Shown here: positions 17,111 to 26,543 of the stretch, piece after piece
Layout: the number at the start of each line of letters is the position of its first letter
How positions within the stretch are numbered: position 1 is the stretch's first letter
Assembly: GCA_965228425.1 (NCBI GenBank)
Contig: OZ245815.1
Location: 3,472,001 to 3,536,000 of the forward strand
DNA length: 64,000 bases
Reading direction: 5' to 3'
Source of the DNA: JAJFJD01 sp965228425
GTDB taxonomy: Bacteria; Pseudomonadota; Alphaproteobacteria; UBA8366
Notes under the pieces: generated by a model
Databases searched by the model: none
Seen by the model: the letters and a program-made list of their open reading frames with translations, nothing else
What the model was told of the DNA's origin: nothing
Made by a program: the position numbers and the translations under genes

Positions 17111-19027
17111 GTGACATCCAACCCCGACAAGACGGCGAGCCGCGCCGGCCTGTGGTTCATGCTGCAAGCCTTGGCCGCACTTGTGTTTTCCGCCGGGATC
17201 GTCCTCGTCGCGTGGCTCGATATCGACCTGTTGCCGGGCGACAAGTCCGAATCCAAACCGACGGAAATTGCGCGTCCCGGCGCCGTTCCGGAGCCCGAAG
17301 CGCCGGTATCGGAGCCCCCGCCCGTTCAATTCCCGGCGGAATCACTGCCGCCGATCGGCTCCGCGATGACGCCACGGCGCGCCAAGCGGCTGTTGGATGA
17401 CGTGCAGGATCACCTTGCTGAGATCGACCCGGTGAGCGCCGCCCTCCTCGCGCTGGAAACCCTGCCATGGGACAGCGACACGGAGACCGATCCGGCCAAC
17501 CTCCTGACCGCGCATCGGCTGGTCTACGAGGCTCATTTCAACCGCCACGAACGATTGGTGATGCGCGGCCATCAGGGCTTCGTCCGGACCGCGACCTTCA
17601 GCCCGGACGGCAAACGCGTCGCCACCGCCGCCGCGGACAAAACCGTGCGGCTCTGGCGGGCTGACGACGGCGGCAGGATCGCCGAGCTGCGCGGTCATGA
17701 CGATATCGTCCGGTCCGCCGTATTCAGCCCGGACGGCAAACTTCTGGCCTCCGCCTCATTCGACGGCGACGTGCGGCTCTGGAATGCCGTCGACGGCGGG
17801 CGGGAGGACACGTTGAGCGGACATGACGACGAGGTCGCATCGGTCGCGTTCAGCGCCGACGGCAAGCAACTCGTCAGTGCGTCCTACGACACGACCGCCC
17901 GGGTATGGGATGTGGCGCGCGGCTCGACCATCACCGAGTTGACCGGGCATACCCGCAAGGTCGTCGCCGCAAGCTTCAGCCCGGACGGCAGCCGTGTGCT
18001 GACCGCATCCGACGACGGCACGGCGCGGCTTTGGAATGCCGCGACCGGGGCCATGCTCGCAGAACTGCGGGGCCACGACGCCGGCTTGGTCTCCGCCCGC
18101 TTCAGCCCGGACGGCAGCCGGATCGTCACCGCGTCCATCGACCGGACGGCGCGGCTTTGGGACGGCGAAACCGGGGCCGCCGGCCCGGTGCTACGCGGCC
18201 ATATACGGCAGCTGATCTCAGTCCGGTTCAGCCCCGACGGCGCCACGATCGCGACCACATCCCGCGACGCCACGGTCCGGCTTTGGCGGGCCGACACCGG
18301 GGAAGAGACCGCCGTCCTCCGCGGCCACCGGTCCTGGGTTAACGACGCAATATTCAGCCCAGACGGCAAGACCGTGGCGAGCGTCTCGGTCGATTGGGAA
18401 TTACGGACATGGACCGCCGGCGGCAAGCTCCTGGACGTGTTGGCGGGGCATCAGAACGATATCATCGGAGTGGAATTTTCCGCCGACGGCCGGCATATCC
18501 TGACCGCGTCCAAGGACGGCACCGCACGGCTGTGGGACACGCGGGGCGAAGTCGAGAACGAGGCGGTTCCGAACTGGGCCGGCAAGATCGAAGACGCCAC
18601 AAGAAGCCGCGACGGCCGCTTCCGCATCCGCATGGGACCGGGAAACGCCGCCAGCATCCTCGACGCGGCAACCGGCGCCGAGCAATACACCCTGACCGGA
18701 CATACCGGCCCCGTAACGTCGGCCGCCTTCAGCCCGGGCGGCAAGCGCCTCCTGACCGGGTCCGAGGATGGCACGGCCCGGTTATGGGATGCGGAGAACG
18801 GCGACGGTATCGGCGTGATCCGTGGCTTGTCCGCCCCCATCGCATTGGTCGGGTTTTCCAAGGACAGCAAACAGGCGCTGGTGGTGACGACCGACCGCGT
18901 GTTGCGGCGCTACGAGGTGTTCGAAACGCTGCGTGATCTCGCCGACCACGCGGCGGCGACCTTGCCCCGGCGGCTCACCTGGATCCAACGGCGGCAATAT
19001 TGGCTGCCCGTGGTTCGGGCGAACTAG
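17111..19027 (+). CDS. Membrane-anchored WD40 repeat protein
   Basis: 638 residues from a GTG at 17111 with AAGGCAG upstream. One transmembrane segment at about 14-36 is followed by a Pro/Glu-rich linker (about 48-82), a helical stretch (about 90-150) and a WD40 region to about 600. Nine repeats carry a clear GH...SPDG...WD-type pattern (LVMRGHQGFV, ELRGHDDIV, TLSGHDDEV and so on). At least two more are degenerate, around NWAGKIEDA and VIRGLSAPI. The helical stretch with SAALLALETLP and the RRLTWIQRRQYWL end resemble the parts joining and closing WD40 sensors of nSTAND ATPases, but no NTPase domain is present. Probably a periplasm-facing scaffold; partner unknown. Confidence 0.82.
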   Translation: MTSNPDKTASRAGLWFMLQALAALVFSAGIVLVAWLDIDLLPGDKSESKPTEIARPGAVPEPEAPVSEPPPVQFPAESLPPIGSAMTPRRAKRLLDDVQDHLAEIDPVSAALLALETLPWDSDTETDPANLLTAHRLVYEAHFNRHERLVMRGHQGFVRTATFSPDGKRVATAAADKTVRLWRADDGGRIAELRGHDDIVRSAVFSPDGKLLASASFDGDVRLWNAVDGGREDTLSGHDDEVASVAFSADGKQLVSASYDTTARVWDVARGSTITELTGHTRKVVAASFSPDGSRVLTASDDGTARLWNAATGAMLAELRGHDAGLVSARFSPDGSRIVTASIDRTARLWDGETGAAGPVLRGHIRQLISVRFSPDGATIATTSRDATVRLWRADTGEETAVLRGHRSWVNDAIFSPDGKTVASVSVDWELRTWTAGGKLLDVLAGHQNDIIGVEFSADGRHILTASKDGTARLWDTRGEVENEAVPNWAGKIEDATRSRDGRFRIRMGPGNAASILDAATGAEQYTLTGHTGPVTSAAFSPGGKRLLTGSEDGTARLWDAENGDGIGVIRGLSAPIALVGFSKDSKQALVVTTDRVLRRYEVFETLRDLADHAAATLPRRLTWIQRRQYWLPVVRAN

Positions 19028-19050
19028 CGGCGGGCTAGCATAGCGGCACA

Positions 19051-19515
19051 TTACGGCCGCTTAACGGTCCACGCCTCGGTAATCTCCGTCCCGGATTCGC
19101 GCAATACCTTGGAGACCGCGCAGTATCTGCCCAAGTCCCGCTTCACCTTGTCCACGGCGTCATCGTCCGCGGCGGTCGTGATCTCGATCTTCAGCGTCAT
19201 CGACGGGAACGGGACGGCGACCTCCTCCATCAATTGTGTGCCACGACGGTCGAAATGAGATTCCAGATCGACCGCGAGATCGTCGATTTCGACACCATGC
19301 AAGTCCGCCACTTTATGGGTGATGCGGTTCGTACAGCCGACCAATGCGGTCAACAATGTCTCAACCGGGGAGATTCCTTGATTCGTACCGCCGCTCTCCG
19401 TGCGTTCGTCGATTGTGATCGCGTGCCCGCGAACCTCGAGATCGATCCGCGTCTCGGACGTTCTCGCCGCCTGCATGCGATGGGTAATGACCGTCTTGGG
19501 CCGAATGGTGACCAT
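19051..19515 (-). CDS. OsmC-family protein
   Basis: 154 residues. The middle has GISPVETLLTALVGCTNRIT, which bears the first reactive Cys; the second is in GRYCAVSKVLRESGTEI. The spacing and the TMLKIEITT-like strand fit OsmC/Ohr-type organic hydroperoxide or thiol-reactive proteins of the YhfA/OsmC branch. These act in the cytoplasm against peroxides. A Met at residue 14 could also start. It converges with the WD40 gene. Confidence 0.85.
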   Translation of the reverse strand: MVTIRPKTVITHRMQAARTSETRIDLEVRGHAITIDERTESGGTNQGISPVETLLTALVGCTNRITHKVADLHGVEIDDLAVDLESHFDRRGTQLMEEVAVPFPSMTLKIEITTAADDDAVDKVKRDLGRYCAVSKVLRESGTEITEAWTVKRP

Positions 19516-19612
19516 TTCACTCTCCTAAGCTGGGCCTAAGCTGGGACCCAAAGTCCCTGTCCAGCAATCAGGCCTCGACGCGGCAATGGGCACAACCCGA
19601 GGGCAAGGGCCG

Positions 19613-20569
19613 TCAATAACACAGCGCACTGCTGGTCGCCGCCAATGTCTGTTCGCCGCTCCCATTCCGCGCCGCTACATCGACGTGAACCCGAACCCGG
19701 TCGCCGTCCCGGCTGAAGCCGGCCACCGTGCCGCTGACCGTAAGGGTATCGCCGCAGAACACGGGCCGCAGGAAACGCGCATCCATCCGGCCGCCCGCGA
19801 CGAACCCCTCGCCGACCGCCGTTGTCATCAATGTCGAGACATATGCGGTGCTCATCATTCCCTGGGCGATCGTCGTCCGAAATCCTTTGGCTTTCGCCCA
19901 ATCCTCGTCGGTGTGAATGGAAAGCGGCCGCACATCGGAATACATGTCGATCTGGCGTTGCTGCAGCGACCGGCTCAGCGCCGGCAGGGCTTGCCCCACT
20001 TCCAGCACACCGCCGCGCCCCTCCGCCTTGGCGATCGACGGATCGAAGACCGGCGGGTCGGGCTCGGGCCGGCGGCTGCTGCCAGCGGCGGGCGCGGTTT
20101 CGTCCTTGAAGATCATCTGCACGAAACGGCCGGAAACCAGCGGCTCGCCCGCCTCGGTCGACGTTTCATACTCGGTCACCATGTACGGCTTATCCCGCCG
20201 AACGTATTTCTCCGCCAGTTTGCCCAGTGTCCGTGCCCGCACCCCAAGCGGGATTGGTGCGGTGAAGTCATAGATCATCCGGGCATGCAGACCGGCGGGC
20301 ACGACATAGTGATTGTGGCGCAGCAACAGCGCCTGGTTCGCCAGGATCGTCGGGTGCGCGATCGGACTGCCGAACGGACCGGGTTCGAAGAACCAGGGAT
20401 CATGATCCTCGACAGCGAAGGCGTAGGTCTCCACATCCTCCGGTCGGACCAACTTGTCGTCGGAGCGAAACGTCTGGCCGATGTCGAGGACATCGTAGGA
20501 GATGGTGGGAAACCCAGCCGCCGTCAGCGTCTCAGGCGAGAACGACATGTCCCCGTCAAGGCTCGACAT
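19613..20569 (-). CDS. MaoC-like double hot-dog dehydratase
   Basis: 318 residues with two hot-dog halves. The N-terminal half begins SYDVLDIGQTFRSDDKLV and has AFAVEDHDPWF. The C-terminal half has HTDEDWAKAKGFRTTIAQGM and FLRPVFCGDTLTVSGTVAGF. MaoC proteins hydrate enoyl-CoAs or bind acyl-CoA-like ligands. The ATG is 5 nt after the stop of the DUF1932 dehydrogenase, so the two are co-translated. The classical Asp/His hydratase pair is not evident in one motif, so enzymatic activity is less certain than the fold. Confidence 0.8.
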   Translation of the reverse strand: MSSLDGDMSFSPETLTAAGFPTISYDVLDIGQTFRSDDKLVRPEDVETYAFAVEDHDPWFFEPGPFGSPIAHPTILANQALLLRHNHYVVPAGLHARMIYDFTAPIPLGVRARTLGKLAEKYVRRDKPYMVTEYETSTEAGEPLVSGRFVQMIFKDETAPAAGSSRRPEPDPPVFDPSIAKAEGRGGVLEVGQALPALSRSLQQRQIDMYSDVRPLSIHTDEDWAKAKGFRTTIAQGMMSTAYVSTLMTTAVGEGFVAGGRMDARFLRPVFCGDTLTVSGTVAGFSRDGDRVRVHVDVAARNGSGEQTLAATSSALCY

Positions 20570-20574
20570 TGCCT

Positions 20575-21477
20575 CTACTCCGCCGCTTCTTTGGTCTCGG
20601 CCGCGCGGATCTTTTCGAGCACGTCGCCGTAATCGTCAACCGGACCGTACTTGTAGACTTCTTTCAATCCCAGATCGGCGCACCAGCGGTGCCGGCGTTC
20701 GGTCGCTTCGGCCATCATCGGATCGATGCCGACCTCGCGCAGCGTCTCCCCCACCTGTCCCATTTCGTCGGCGCGCCGGGCGGCATGGATTGCCGTGCGG
20801 CCCATGGTGCGGCCGCAGGTCTCGGTCCAGGTGCGACCCGCCAGGCTTTTCTCGACCGAGTCCAGCACGTCCTGCTCGATGCCGAAGTGATTGGCCGCAC
20901 GCATGCATTCCAAATGCAGCGCCGCCATCCCCTTCATCATGATGCTGCGCACCATCTTGGTGGCCGACGCCTGGCCGACTTCCTCCTGCACGAAGGTGAG
21001 GTTGAAGTCCAAAGGCTCGACCAGCGCCATGAAATCGCGCGCGCCGATTCCGCCCAACAGCATGGGCACGCGATGGGCGCTCGAGGACACATCCGCCATC
21101 ACCGAGGCTTCCACGAAGCGCGCGCCGCTGGGCGCAATCGCCGCTTCGACCCGGCGCTTGTTGCCCGGCGAGATCGAGTTGAAATCGAGATAAATCTGTT
21201 CGGGCGTCAAACCCTTGGCCGCTTCTTCCGCCACCGGGATCGAGGCTTTGCAGACAACCGTCGAAAATACGATATCCGCGCCGGCGATCGCATCGGCGAC
21301 ATTGTCCGCCGCGCGCACCCCCATGTCTTCGGCCTTCATGCGCATCGGTGGCCCCGCCGCCGGGTCGTCGAACAGGATATCGTAGGTCGCGATCCGGTCG
21401 ACGCCTTCCGCCCGCAGCGATCCCGCCACATGCGATCCCGCTTCGCCGAAGCCGATGAATGCAAAACTCGGTGCCAT
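20575..21477 (-). CDS. NAD(P)-binding dehydrogenase with DUF1932 C-terminal domain
   Basis: 300 residues. The N-terminal Rossmann fold begins FAFIGFGEAGSHVAGSLRAE, and YLDFNSISPGNKRRVEAAIA is the substrate-site region of 3-hydroxyisobutyrate-dehydrogenase relatives. The C-terminal DUF1932 helical domain contains SATKMVRSIMMKGMAALHLE with the catalytic-type Lys. Such enzymes oxidise beta-hydroxyacids. It is directly upstream of the MaoC-like gene, a pairing that suggests a short beta-oxidation-like or side-chain pathway. Confidence 0.82.
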   Translation of the reverse strand: MAPSFAFIGFGEAGSHVAGSLRAEGVDRIATYDILFDDPAAGPPMRMKAEDMGVRAADNVADAIAGADIVFSTVVCKASIPVAEEAAKGLTPEQIYLDFNSISPGNKRRVEAAIAPSGARFVEASVMADVSSSAHRVPMLLGGIGARDFMALVEPLDFNLTFVQEEVGQASATKMVRSIMMKGMAALHLECMRAANHFGIEQDVLDSVEKSLAGRTWTETCGRTMGRTAIHAARRADEMGQVGETLREVGIDPMMAEATERRHRWCADLGLKEVYKYGPVDDYGDVLEKIRAAETKEAAE

Positions 21478-21577
21478 GCCCGTCGTCCTTCTCGCTGATA
21501 TTCGAAAGTCGGACGAATCTTACACGGACTCGCCGCCGCCGGGAAAATGCTGGGGCGGCGGAAGCCGTAACGCAGGT

Positions 21578-22651
21578 CTAGGCGCGGCCGTCCTTCTCGA
21601 CCAGCGCCCAGGCGATCTTGGCCAACAACTCGCATTTGCCCTTGCGTTGCAGGGCCGCCGGCGTCGCCGCGTTGCCCTGGACGCCGCGGTAGTAAACGCC
21701 TTGGATGATCGCCGCGAAGCGGAACAGCGACAGCACCAGATAATAGGTGTAGTCGTCGATTTCGCGGCCTGTCCGCGCGCAATATTGCGCCACGTAGTCT
21801 TCCTCCGACGGGATGCCGGTTGCGTCGTAGTCCAGGTCGATGATGTCGCCCCAGCGCGGGTCGGCGTAGTGATAGGTCAGGCAGTTATATGCCAGGTCGG
21901 ACAACGGGTTGCCGAGCGTTCCTAACTCCCAGTCGACGACCGCCAGGACGCGCGGTTCCGTCGGATGGTAGATCAGGTTTTCCAGCCGGAAATCGCCATG
22001 CGCGATGGTGGTCAGGCTGTCGTCCGGCATGTTGTCGTTCAGCCACGTGGTCAGCTTGTCCATCTCGGGAATCTCGTCGGTCTTGCTCGCCTCGTATTGC
22101 TGCGACCAACGCCGTACCTGTCGGGTGATATACCCGCCGACGCGCCCGTAGTCGGACAAACCGACCGCTTCATAATCCACGCTATGCAGTTTCGCGAGCG
22201 CGTCGTTCATCGCGTCATAGATCGCCCGCCGCTCCTCGGGGGGCAGGTCCGGCAGCGCCACGTCGCGGAACACCCGGCCTTCCAGAAATTCCATGATGTA
22301 GAAGGTCTGGCCGATGACCGCTTCGTCCTCGCACAGCGCATAGGCCTTGGCGACCGGCACTTCGGTCGCGTTGAGCGCCTTGATCACCTTGAACTCCCGG
22401 TCCACCGCGTGCGCGGATGGCAGCAACTCGCCCGGCGGTTTCTTGCGCAGCACATAGCGTTTGCCGTTCCCGTCGGTCAGCATGAAGGTCGGGTTGGACA
22501 TGCCGCCCTGGAACTGCGTGACCGCGAGCGGCGGCGCGAAACCATCGACATTGTCGGACATGTAGCGGGTCAGCGCGGCTTCGTCGAAGCGGTGCGCGTC
22601 GAGAACGGGTACGGATTCATCCGTCGCAGTGGTGGGAACCGGTGTGTTCAT
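21578..22651 (-). CDS. Phosphotransferase family protein (ACAD10/11 kinase-like)
   Basis: 357 residues from the ATG at 22651; the open frame continues far upstream but antisense to the next gene. It has the aminoglycoside-phosphotransferase fold: FQGGMSNPTFMLTDGNGKRY with VLRKKPPGELL, catalytic loop TIAHGDFRLENLIYHP, and VLAVVDWELGTLGNPLSDLA as the metal-binding segment. In eukaryotes this domain is fused to ACAD10/11, where it phosphorylates 4-hydroxyacyl-CoA so the dehydrogenase can remove phosphate. That role is a good inference here given the ACAD gene 7 kb away. Confidence 0.88.
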   Translation of the reverse strand: MNTPVPTTATDESVPVLDAHRFDEAALTRYMSDNVDGFAPPLAVTQFQGGMSNPTFMLTDGNGKRYVLRKKPPGELLPSAHAVDREFKVIKALNATEVPVAKAYALCEDEAVIGQTFYIMEFLEGRVFRDVALPDLPPEERRAIYDAMNDALAKLHSVDYEAVGLSDYGRVGGYITRQVRRWSQQYEASKTDEIPEMDKLTTWLNDNMPDDSLTTIAHGDFRLENLIYHPTEPRVLAVVDWELGTLGNPLSDLAYNCLTYHYADPRWGDIIDLDYDATGIPSEEDYVAQYCARTGREIDDYTYYLVLSLFRFAAIIQGVYYRGVQGNAATPAALQRKGKCELLAKIAWALVEKDGRA

Positions 22652-22741
22652 CAATCCAGATTTATTTTTGTTGCTGAATTTTTCGGCTAACCTGCCCAGA
22701 CGTCGAGCGTGCCGAGTATACCCAAGGCGGACCACCATGAC

Positions 22742-22935
22742 ATGCCGCAGGGCGAGTTTAAAGCGGTCCACCGCAATCCTGCTGGCGGAGACGAAGCGAT
22801 GCCGGTCTCCCCATCGGGGTGCAGGCGATCGCGCGGTGGCAAGAAGACCAGCGGATGATCGGTCTCGCGGCCGCCATCGACACCATCCAGCCGTGGCCCG
22901 GCCGCTGGCCGGACCTCGCCATGCAAGACATGTGA
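22742..22935 (+). pseudogene. Possible amidase C-terminal remnant, frameshifted
   Basis: In the gap between two divergent genes, frame 1 from 22801 to the TGA at 22933 reads AGLPIGVQAIARWQEDQRM and ends IQPWPGRWPDL, the pattern of the last 45 residues of amidase-signature enzymes (GLPxGVQ). Just upstream, frame 2 (22742-22798) ends NPAGGDEA, so the two parts would join after a frameshift near 22799. No full amidase or catalytic Ser-Ser-Lys triad remains. It may be the tail of a gene replaced during rearrangement. Assignment rests on a short motif. Confidence 0.45.
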
Positions 22936-22945
22936 AAGCCGAACC

Positions 22946-24283
22946 ATGCGAACCGACGCGATCCTGCACCCGGACTTCAAGGATCAACCCTATTGGTGGG
23001 AGGCCGCCGCCCCGACGGCGCTCGACGACGCCGATCCGCCTTCCCACGCCGATGTGTTGATCGTCGGCGGCGGGTATTCCGGCCTGAGCACTGCGTTGGA
23101 ACTGGCCCGTGCGGGCCGCAGCGTCGTGGTCGCGGAAGCCGAATTGTTCGGCCACGGCGCCAGTTCGCGGAACGGCGGCGGCGTCAGCGCCGGGGTGAAC
23201 CTGGGCAAAGGCATCGCCGGCGGGTCGAGCAAGACCGGCGCGCAATCGGAAATCGCCCGCCGCCTCGACGCCCTGATGGGCGAAAGCCGCGCCGCCTTCG
23301 ACTTGGTCGGCACGTTGGTGGAACGCGAGAAGATCGACTGCCATTACGAAAAACGCGGCCGCCTCGTCGGCGCCTACACGCCGAAACATTTCGCCGGGTT
23401 CAAAGCGAAGGCCGAGGCGCTCAACCGCCTCTGCGACGCGGGCGCTGAACTCCTACCGCGCGACCGGCTTCGCGAGGAGATGGACAGCGACTTCTATCAT
23501 GGCGGCATGACGATCAAGCAGGCGGCGAAGATCCATCCGTCGCTGTACCACCGGGGTCTCTTGGATGCCTGCGCCCGCGCCGGCGTGCATCTTTGCGCGA
23601 ACACCAGGGTCGAGGCTGTCACCGGCGGCCGTGGCGGTTTTACCGTCTCGACTTCCAAAGGGACGGTGCAATGCGCGGAGACGATGATCGGCACCAACGG
23701 CTATACCGGCCCGCTGACGCCGGATTTGCGGAAATCGCTCGTCCCCGCGACCTCGCATATCATCGTGACCGAGGAACTGCCCGACGATCTGGCGCAGAGC
23801 CTGATCCCCAACGGCCGTACGATCTCGGAGACGCCGCGCGTGCTCTGCTACTACCGCATGACGCCGGACGGAAAGCGCATGATGTTCGGCGGCCGCGCCC
23901 GTTTCACCGATGTCGACCCGAAACGGCGCGCCACGCTGATGCACGCCATGATGACCGAGCGTTTCCCGCAGATGAAGGACGTGCGGGTGACGCATTCCTG
24001 GACCGGTTTCGTCGCCTTCACCTACGACTACCTGCCGCATCTCGGCCGCTACAAGGACATGCACTATTGCCTCGGCTGCAACGGCAGCGGCGTCGCGATG
24101 ATGACCTATCTCGGCAATCTCGTGGCCCGGCGAATCCTGCAGAATGACGAATTGGACAGCGCCTTCGTCGGCCTCGACATCCCGAAGGTGCCGGTGCCCG
24201 GGTATACCGGCGATCCCTGGTTCCTGCCGATCATCGGCGGCTGGTACCGATTCCTCGACCGGCTGGACCGGATGCGGGCGTAA
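22946..24283 (+). CDS. FAD-dependent oxidoreductase, DAO family (PuuB-like)
   Basis: 445 residues. N-terminal PYWWEAAAPT is followed by ADVLIVGGGYSGLSTALELA, the FAD motif, and GASSRNGGGVSAGVNLGKG, which resembles gamma-glutamylputrescine oxidase and other amine oxidases. The C-terminus has YKDMHYCLGCNGSGVAMMTY, the second FAD contact. Likely an amine or amino-acid oxidase; the substrate is not certain. The GNAT gene follows after 4 nt, so they are one unit. Confidence 0.85.
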   Translation: MRTDAILHPDFKDQPYWWEAAAPTALDDADPPSHADVLIVGGGYSGLSTALELARAGRSVVVAEAELFGHGASSRNGGGVSAGVNLGKGIAGGSSKTGAQSEIARRLDALMGESRAAFDLVGTLVEREKIDCHYEKRGRLVGAYTPKHFAGFKAKAEALNRLCDAGAELLPRDRLREEMDSDFYHGGMTIKQAAKIHPSLYHRGLLDACARAGVHLCANTRVEAVTGGRGGFTVSTSKGTVQCAETMIGTNGYTGPLTPDLRKSLVPATSHIIVTEELPDDLAQSLIPNGRTISETPRVLCYYRMTPDGKRMMFGGRARFTDVDPKRRATLMHAMMTERFPQMKDVRVTHSWTGFVAFTYDYLPHLGRYKDMHYCLGCNGSGVAMMTYLGNLVARRILQNDELDSAFVGLDIPKVPVPGYTGDPWFLPIIGGWYRFLDRLDRMRA

Positions 24284-24287
24284 CGCC

Positions 24288-24725
24288 GTGACCGACGCCC
24301 TCACCATTCGCGTCGCCGACGGCGCTGACGATATCGCCGCCTGCCTCGCCCTCCGTCGCACGGTTTTCATAGAGGAACAGGGCGTCGCCGAGGACCTGGA
24401 GGTCGATGGGCTGGACGGTGCGTGCAGACATGTCCTCGCCGCGCGCGACGGCGTTCCCATCGCCACCGCGCGCGTCCGAATTCTGGATGATGTCGCAAAG
24501 ATTCAGCGCGTATGCGTGCTCCCGGCGCATCGCGGAACCGGCATCGGCGCGGCGGTGATGCGCTTCATCCTGACCGAGGTCGCAACAGACCCGTCGGTCC
24601 GAACGGCGCGGCTCGGCGCGCAGACCGATGCCTTGGATTTTTACCGAAAACTCGGGTTCAAGGCGGTCGGGCCGGAGTATATGGAAGCCGGCATCCGGCA
24701 TCGGGACATGGAGACCGAGCTTTAG
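24288..24725 (+). CDS. GNAT-family N-acetyltransferase
   Basis: 145 residues from a GTG at 24288, four bases after the stop of the oxidase gene. The acetyl-CoA site is clear in RVCVLPAHRGTGIGAAVMRF, and LGAQTDALDFYRKLGFKAVG is the usual C-terminal part. Substrate unknown; amine acetylation would fit its coupling with an amine-oxidase-like gene. It converges with the MmgE/PrpD gene. Confidence 0.85.
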   Translation: MTDALTIRVADGADDIAACLALRRTVFIEEQGVAEDLEVDGLDGACRHVLAARDGVPIATARVRILDDVAKIQRVCVLPAHRGTGIGAAVMRFILTEVATDPSVRTARLGAQTDALDFYRKLGFKAVGPEYMEAGIRHRDMETEL

Positions 24726-24734
24726 CTCAAACGA

Positions 24735-26123
24735 TCACGGCGCCCCGAGAAGCGCGACCACGTCCGCAGGTGTGCCGGTGGTGTCGAGCGCCATGACCGC
24801 ATCGGCGATGGCGTCCACCCGGTCCGCGCCATAGACCCGCCCGGCGTTGAAGCGGAACTTGTCGGTGACGGCGTCGTCCGTCAGCGGGCGCTTTTCCGAC
24901 CCCAGGTGATGCGGTTCGTAGCGGGCAATCTCGCGGCCGTCCTTTAAGCGGGCCCGCAAGCCACCCGAAAAATACTGGGGAAACAGCGAGTCCGGATCGA
25001 GTTCGTAGCGGATGCGATCCCGCAATGCCCGGATGTCGGGATCGGCCAGGGCTTCCGCCTCGCATTCGGCCAGGGTCATTCGTCCCCGCGTCAGCGCCGT
25101 TGCCGTCAGATGATAGATGCTGAAGATACCCGCATGCTCGTTCGGCGGATGGCGGCGCTCGCCGTCAGGTTCGCAGAGCAAGGGCACCTGACGCTCGTTG
25201 ACGAGGACGGTGATCTCGTCAACGTCGGCAGGTCGAACGCCGTCCTCCGTGTTCAGGCGGATCGCGCAATCGACGATGCTGTGCGCGTGATGCACCAGCG
25301 GAAACGGCTTGATCGCGACGATCCCGAATTCCCAGTCACTGCCGAGCCCCGTCGTCATCGCCGCCTCGTCGACCGCGGTTTCCGGCCCGAACACCATATT
25401 GAAAAGGCCATGCGCGCCTTCGAAGGGCCGCCGGGTACCCTTCACGCCCTCGTCGGCCATCACCGCCGTTGTCAGGCCGGCCGCGGCGCTGAGACCCGCA
25501 TTGTAGCGCTTGCCCCACGCGCCTTCCTTTATGCCTTCCAACGATCCGCCCATCATGGTCAACGCGATCCCCTGCGCCGCCACCATCGCATCCCGGTCCG
25601 CGCCGAGCAGCTTGCACGCCGCCAGCCCGGTGCCGAAACCGTTCAGCAACCCGGACGACGAATAGCCGCGTTGGGCGAACGGCTTCCCCGCCGCCCCCAA
25701 CCCAACCCGCGCACCAACCTCCATCGCGATCGCGTAAGCGGTCAGCAGGTCGCGTCCCGCCGCGTCCTCGTTCGCACCCAATGCCAGGACCAACGGCACG
25801 GCCCCGCCGGAAATGTGGTTCAGCGTCGGCGTGTAGGTGTCGTCGTAGTCCAGCGTATTGGCGAGGCCGGCATTGAACACGATCGCGTCCCGCAACCCGA
25901 GCAGCCCTTCCTGTCCATAGGCGACGGACCCGCTCCCGCTGCCAAGCCGTTGGAACGCCGCCAAGCTGCGCGCCGCGAATTCGGACTGCGAGGCCGCCAG
26001 CGCCACACCGATCGTATCGAGGATATGCAGCTTCGCCTTTTCGACCAGCGCGGACGGGATGTCGTCGAAGCGGAGCGCCGCCGCGAAATCGGCGTAACGC
26101 TCCGAAATGGTGGGATCGCTCAT
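24735..26123 (-). CDS. MmgE/PrpD-family protein
   Basis: 462 residues, the family's normal length. Signatures: AKLHILDTIGVALAASQSEF at the start, YTPTLNHISGGAVPLVLALG, and FPLVHHAHSIVDCAIRLN in the middle. Members include 2-methylcitrate dehydratase and decarboxylase-like enzymes acting on tricarboxylates. No prpB or prpC is nearby, so the 2-methylcitrate cycle is not supported. It precedes no co-directional gene closely and follows the Dabb-like gene by 32 nt. Confidence 0.88.
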   Translation of the reverse strand: MSDPTISERYADFAAALRFDDIPSALVEKAKLHILDTIGVALAASQSEFAARSLAAFQRLGSGSGSVAYGQEGLLGLRDAIVFNAGLANTLDYDDTYTPTLNHISGGAVPLVLALGANEDAAGRDLLTAYAIAMEVGARVGLGAAGKPFAQRGYSSSGLLNGFGTGLAACKLLGADRDAMVAAQGIALTMMGGSLEGIKEGAWGKRYNAGLSAAAGLTTAVMADEGVKGTRRPFEGAHGLFNMVFGPETAVDEAAMTTGLGSDWEFGIVAIKPFPLVHHAHSIVDCAIRLNTEDGVRPADVDEITVLVNERQVPLLCEPDGERRHPPNEHAGIFSIYHLTATALTRGRMTLAECEAEALADPDIRALRDRIRYELDPDSLFPQYFSGGLRARLKDGREIARYEPHHLGSEKRPLTDDAVTDKFRFNAGRVYGADRVDAIADAVMALDTTGTPADVVALLGAP

Positions 26124-26155
26124 CTATGCGCCGTGGATTCGGTGCCGCCGGACCA

Positions 26156-26458
26156 TCACATCTTGCGGAACACGCCGCGCCGCAGCGTGGCGATGTGTTT
26201 GCGCACGCCCATCCAGCCCGGCGTCGTCGCCTTGGCCTGCCATTCTTCGGATTCGGGCAATTCCGGCGTTTCGATCTCGTAGATCGCCAGATAACGAAGC
26301 ATGTCGGTGCCCGCCCGCTCCAATTCGTAGCGCTGCCCGCTGATCACGCCCGGCACGCTGAGCAGGCTCGGAACATGCTCGGAATCGTATAACTTATTGA
26401 ATTCCGCGTCATGTTCTTCCGGGACGTCGATCTGCACGATCAGAATATAGTTGGACAT
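26156..26458 (-). CDS. Small dimeric alpha-beta barrel (Dabb-like) protein
   Basis: 100 residues starting at the ATG at 26458 with a strong GGAGGAACC. A ferredoxin-like alpha-beta pattern is visible: NYILIVQIDVPEEHDAEFNK, then LYDSEHVPSLLSVPGVISGQ and YLAIYEIETPELPESEEWQA. It resembles EthD/DUF4286-type Dabb proteins that bind small aromatic or polyketide-like molecules. It heads the operon with MmgE/PrpD and is divergent from the CoA-transferase. Confidence 0.7.
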   Translation of the reverse strand: MSNYILIVQIDVPEEHDAEFNKLYDSEHVPSLLSVPGVISGQRYELERAGTDMLRYLAIYEIETPELPESEEWQAKATTPGWMGVRKHIATLRRGVFRKM

Positions 26459-26543
26459 CGATGGGTTCCTCCCTCGCGTTGATGGCATTTGCCACAGTGT
26501 AGACCGACTTGGCCCGCCAAACACAATCCACATCTCCTGCTAT

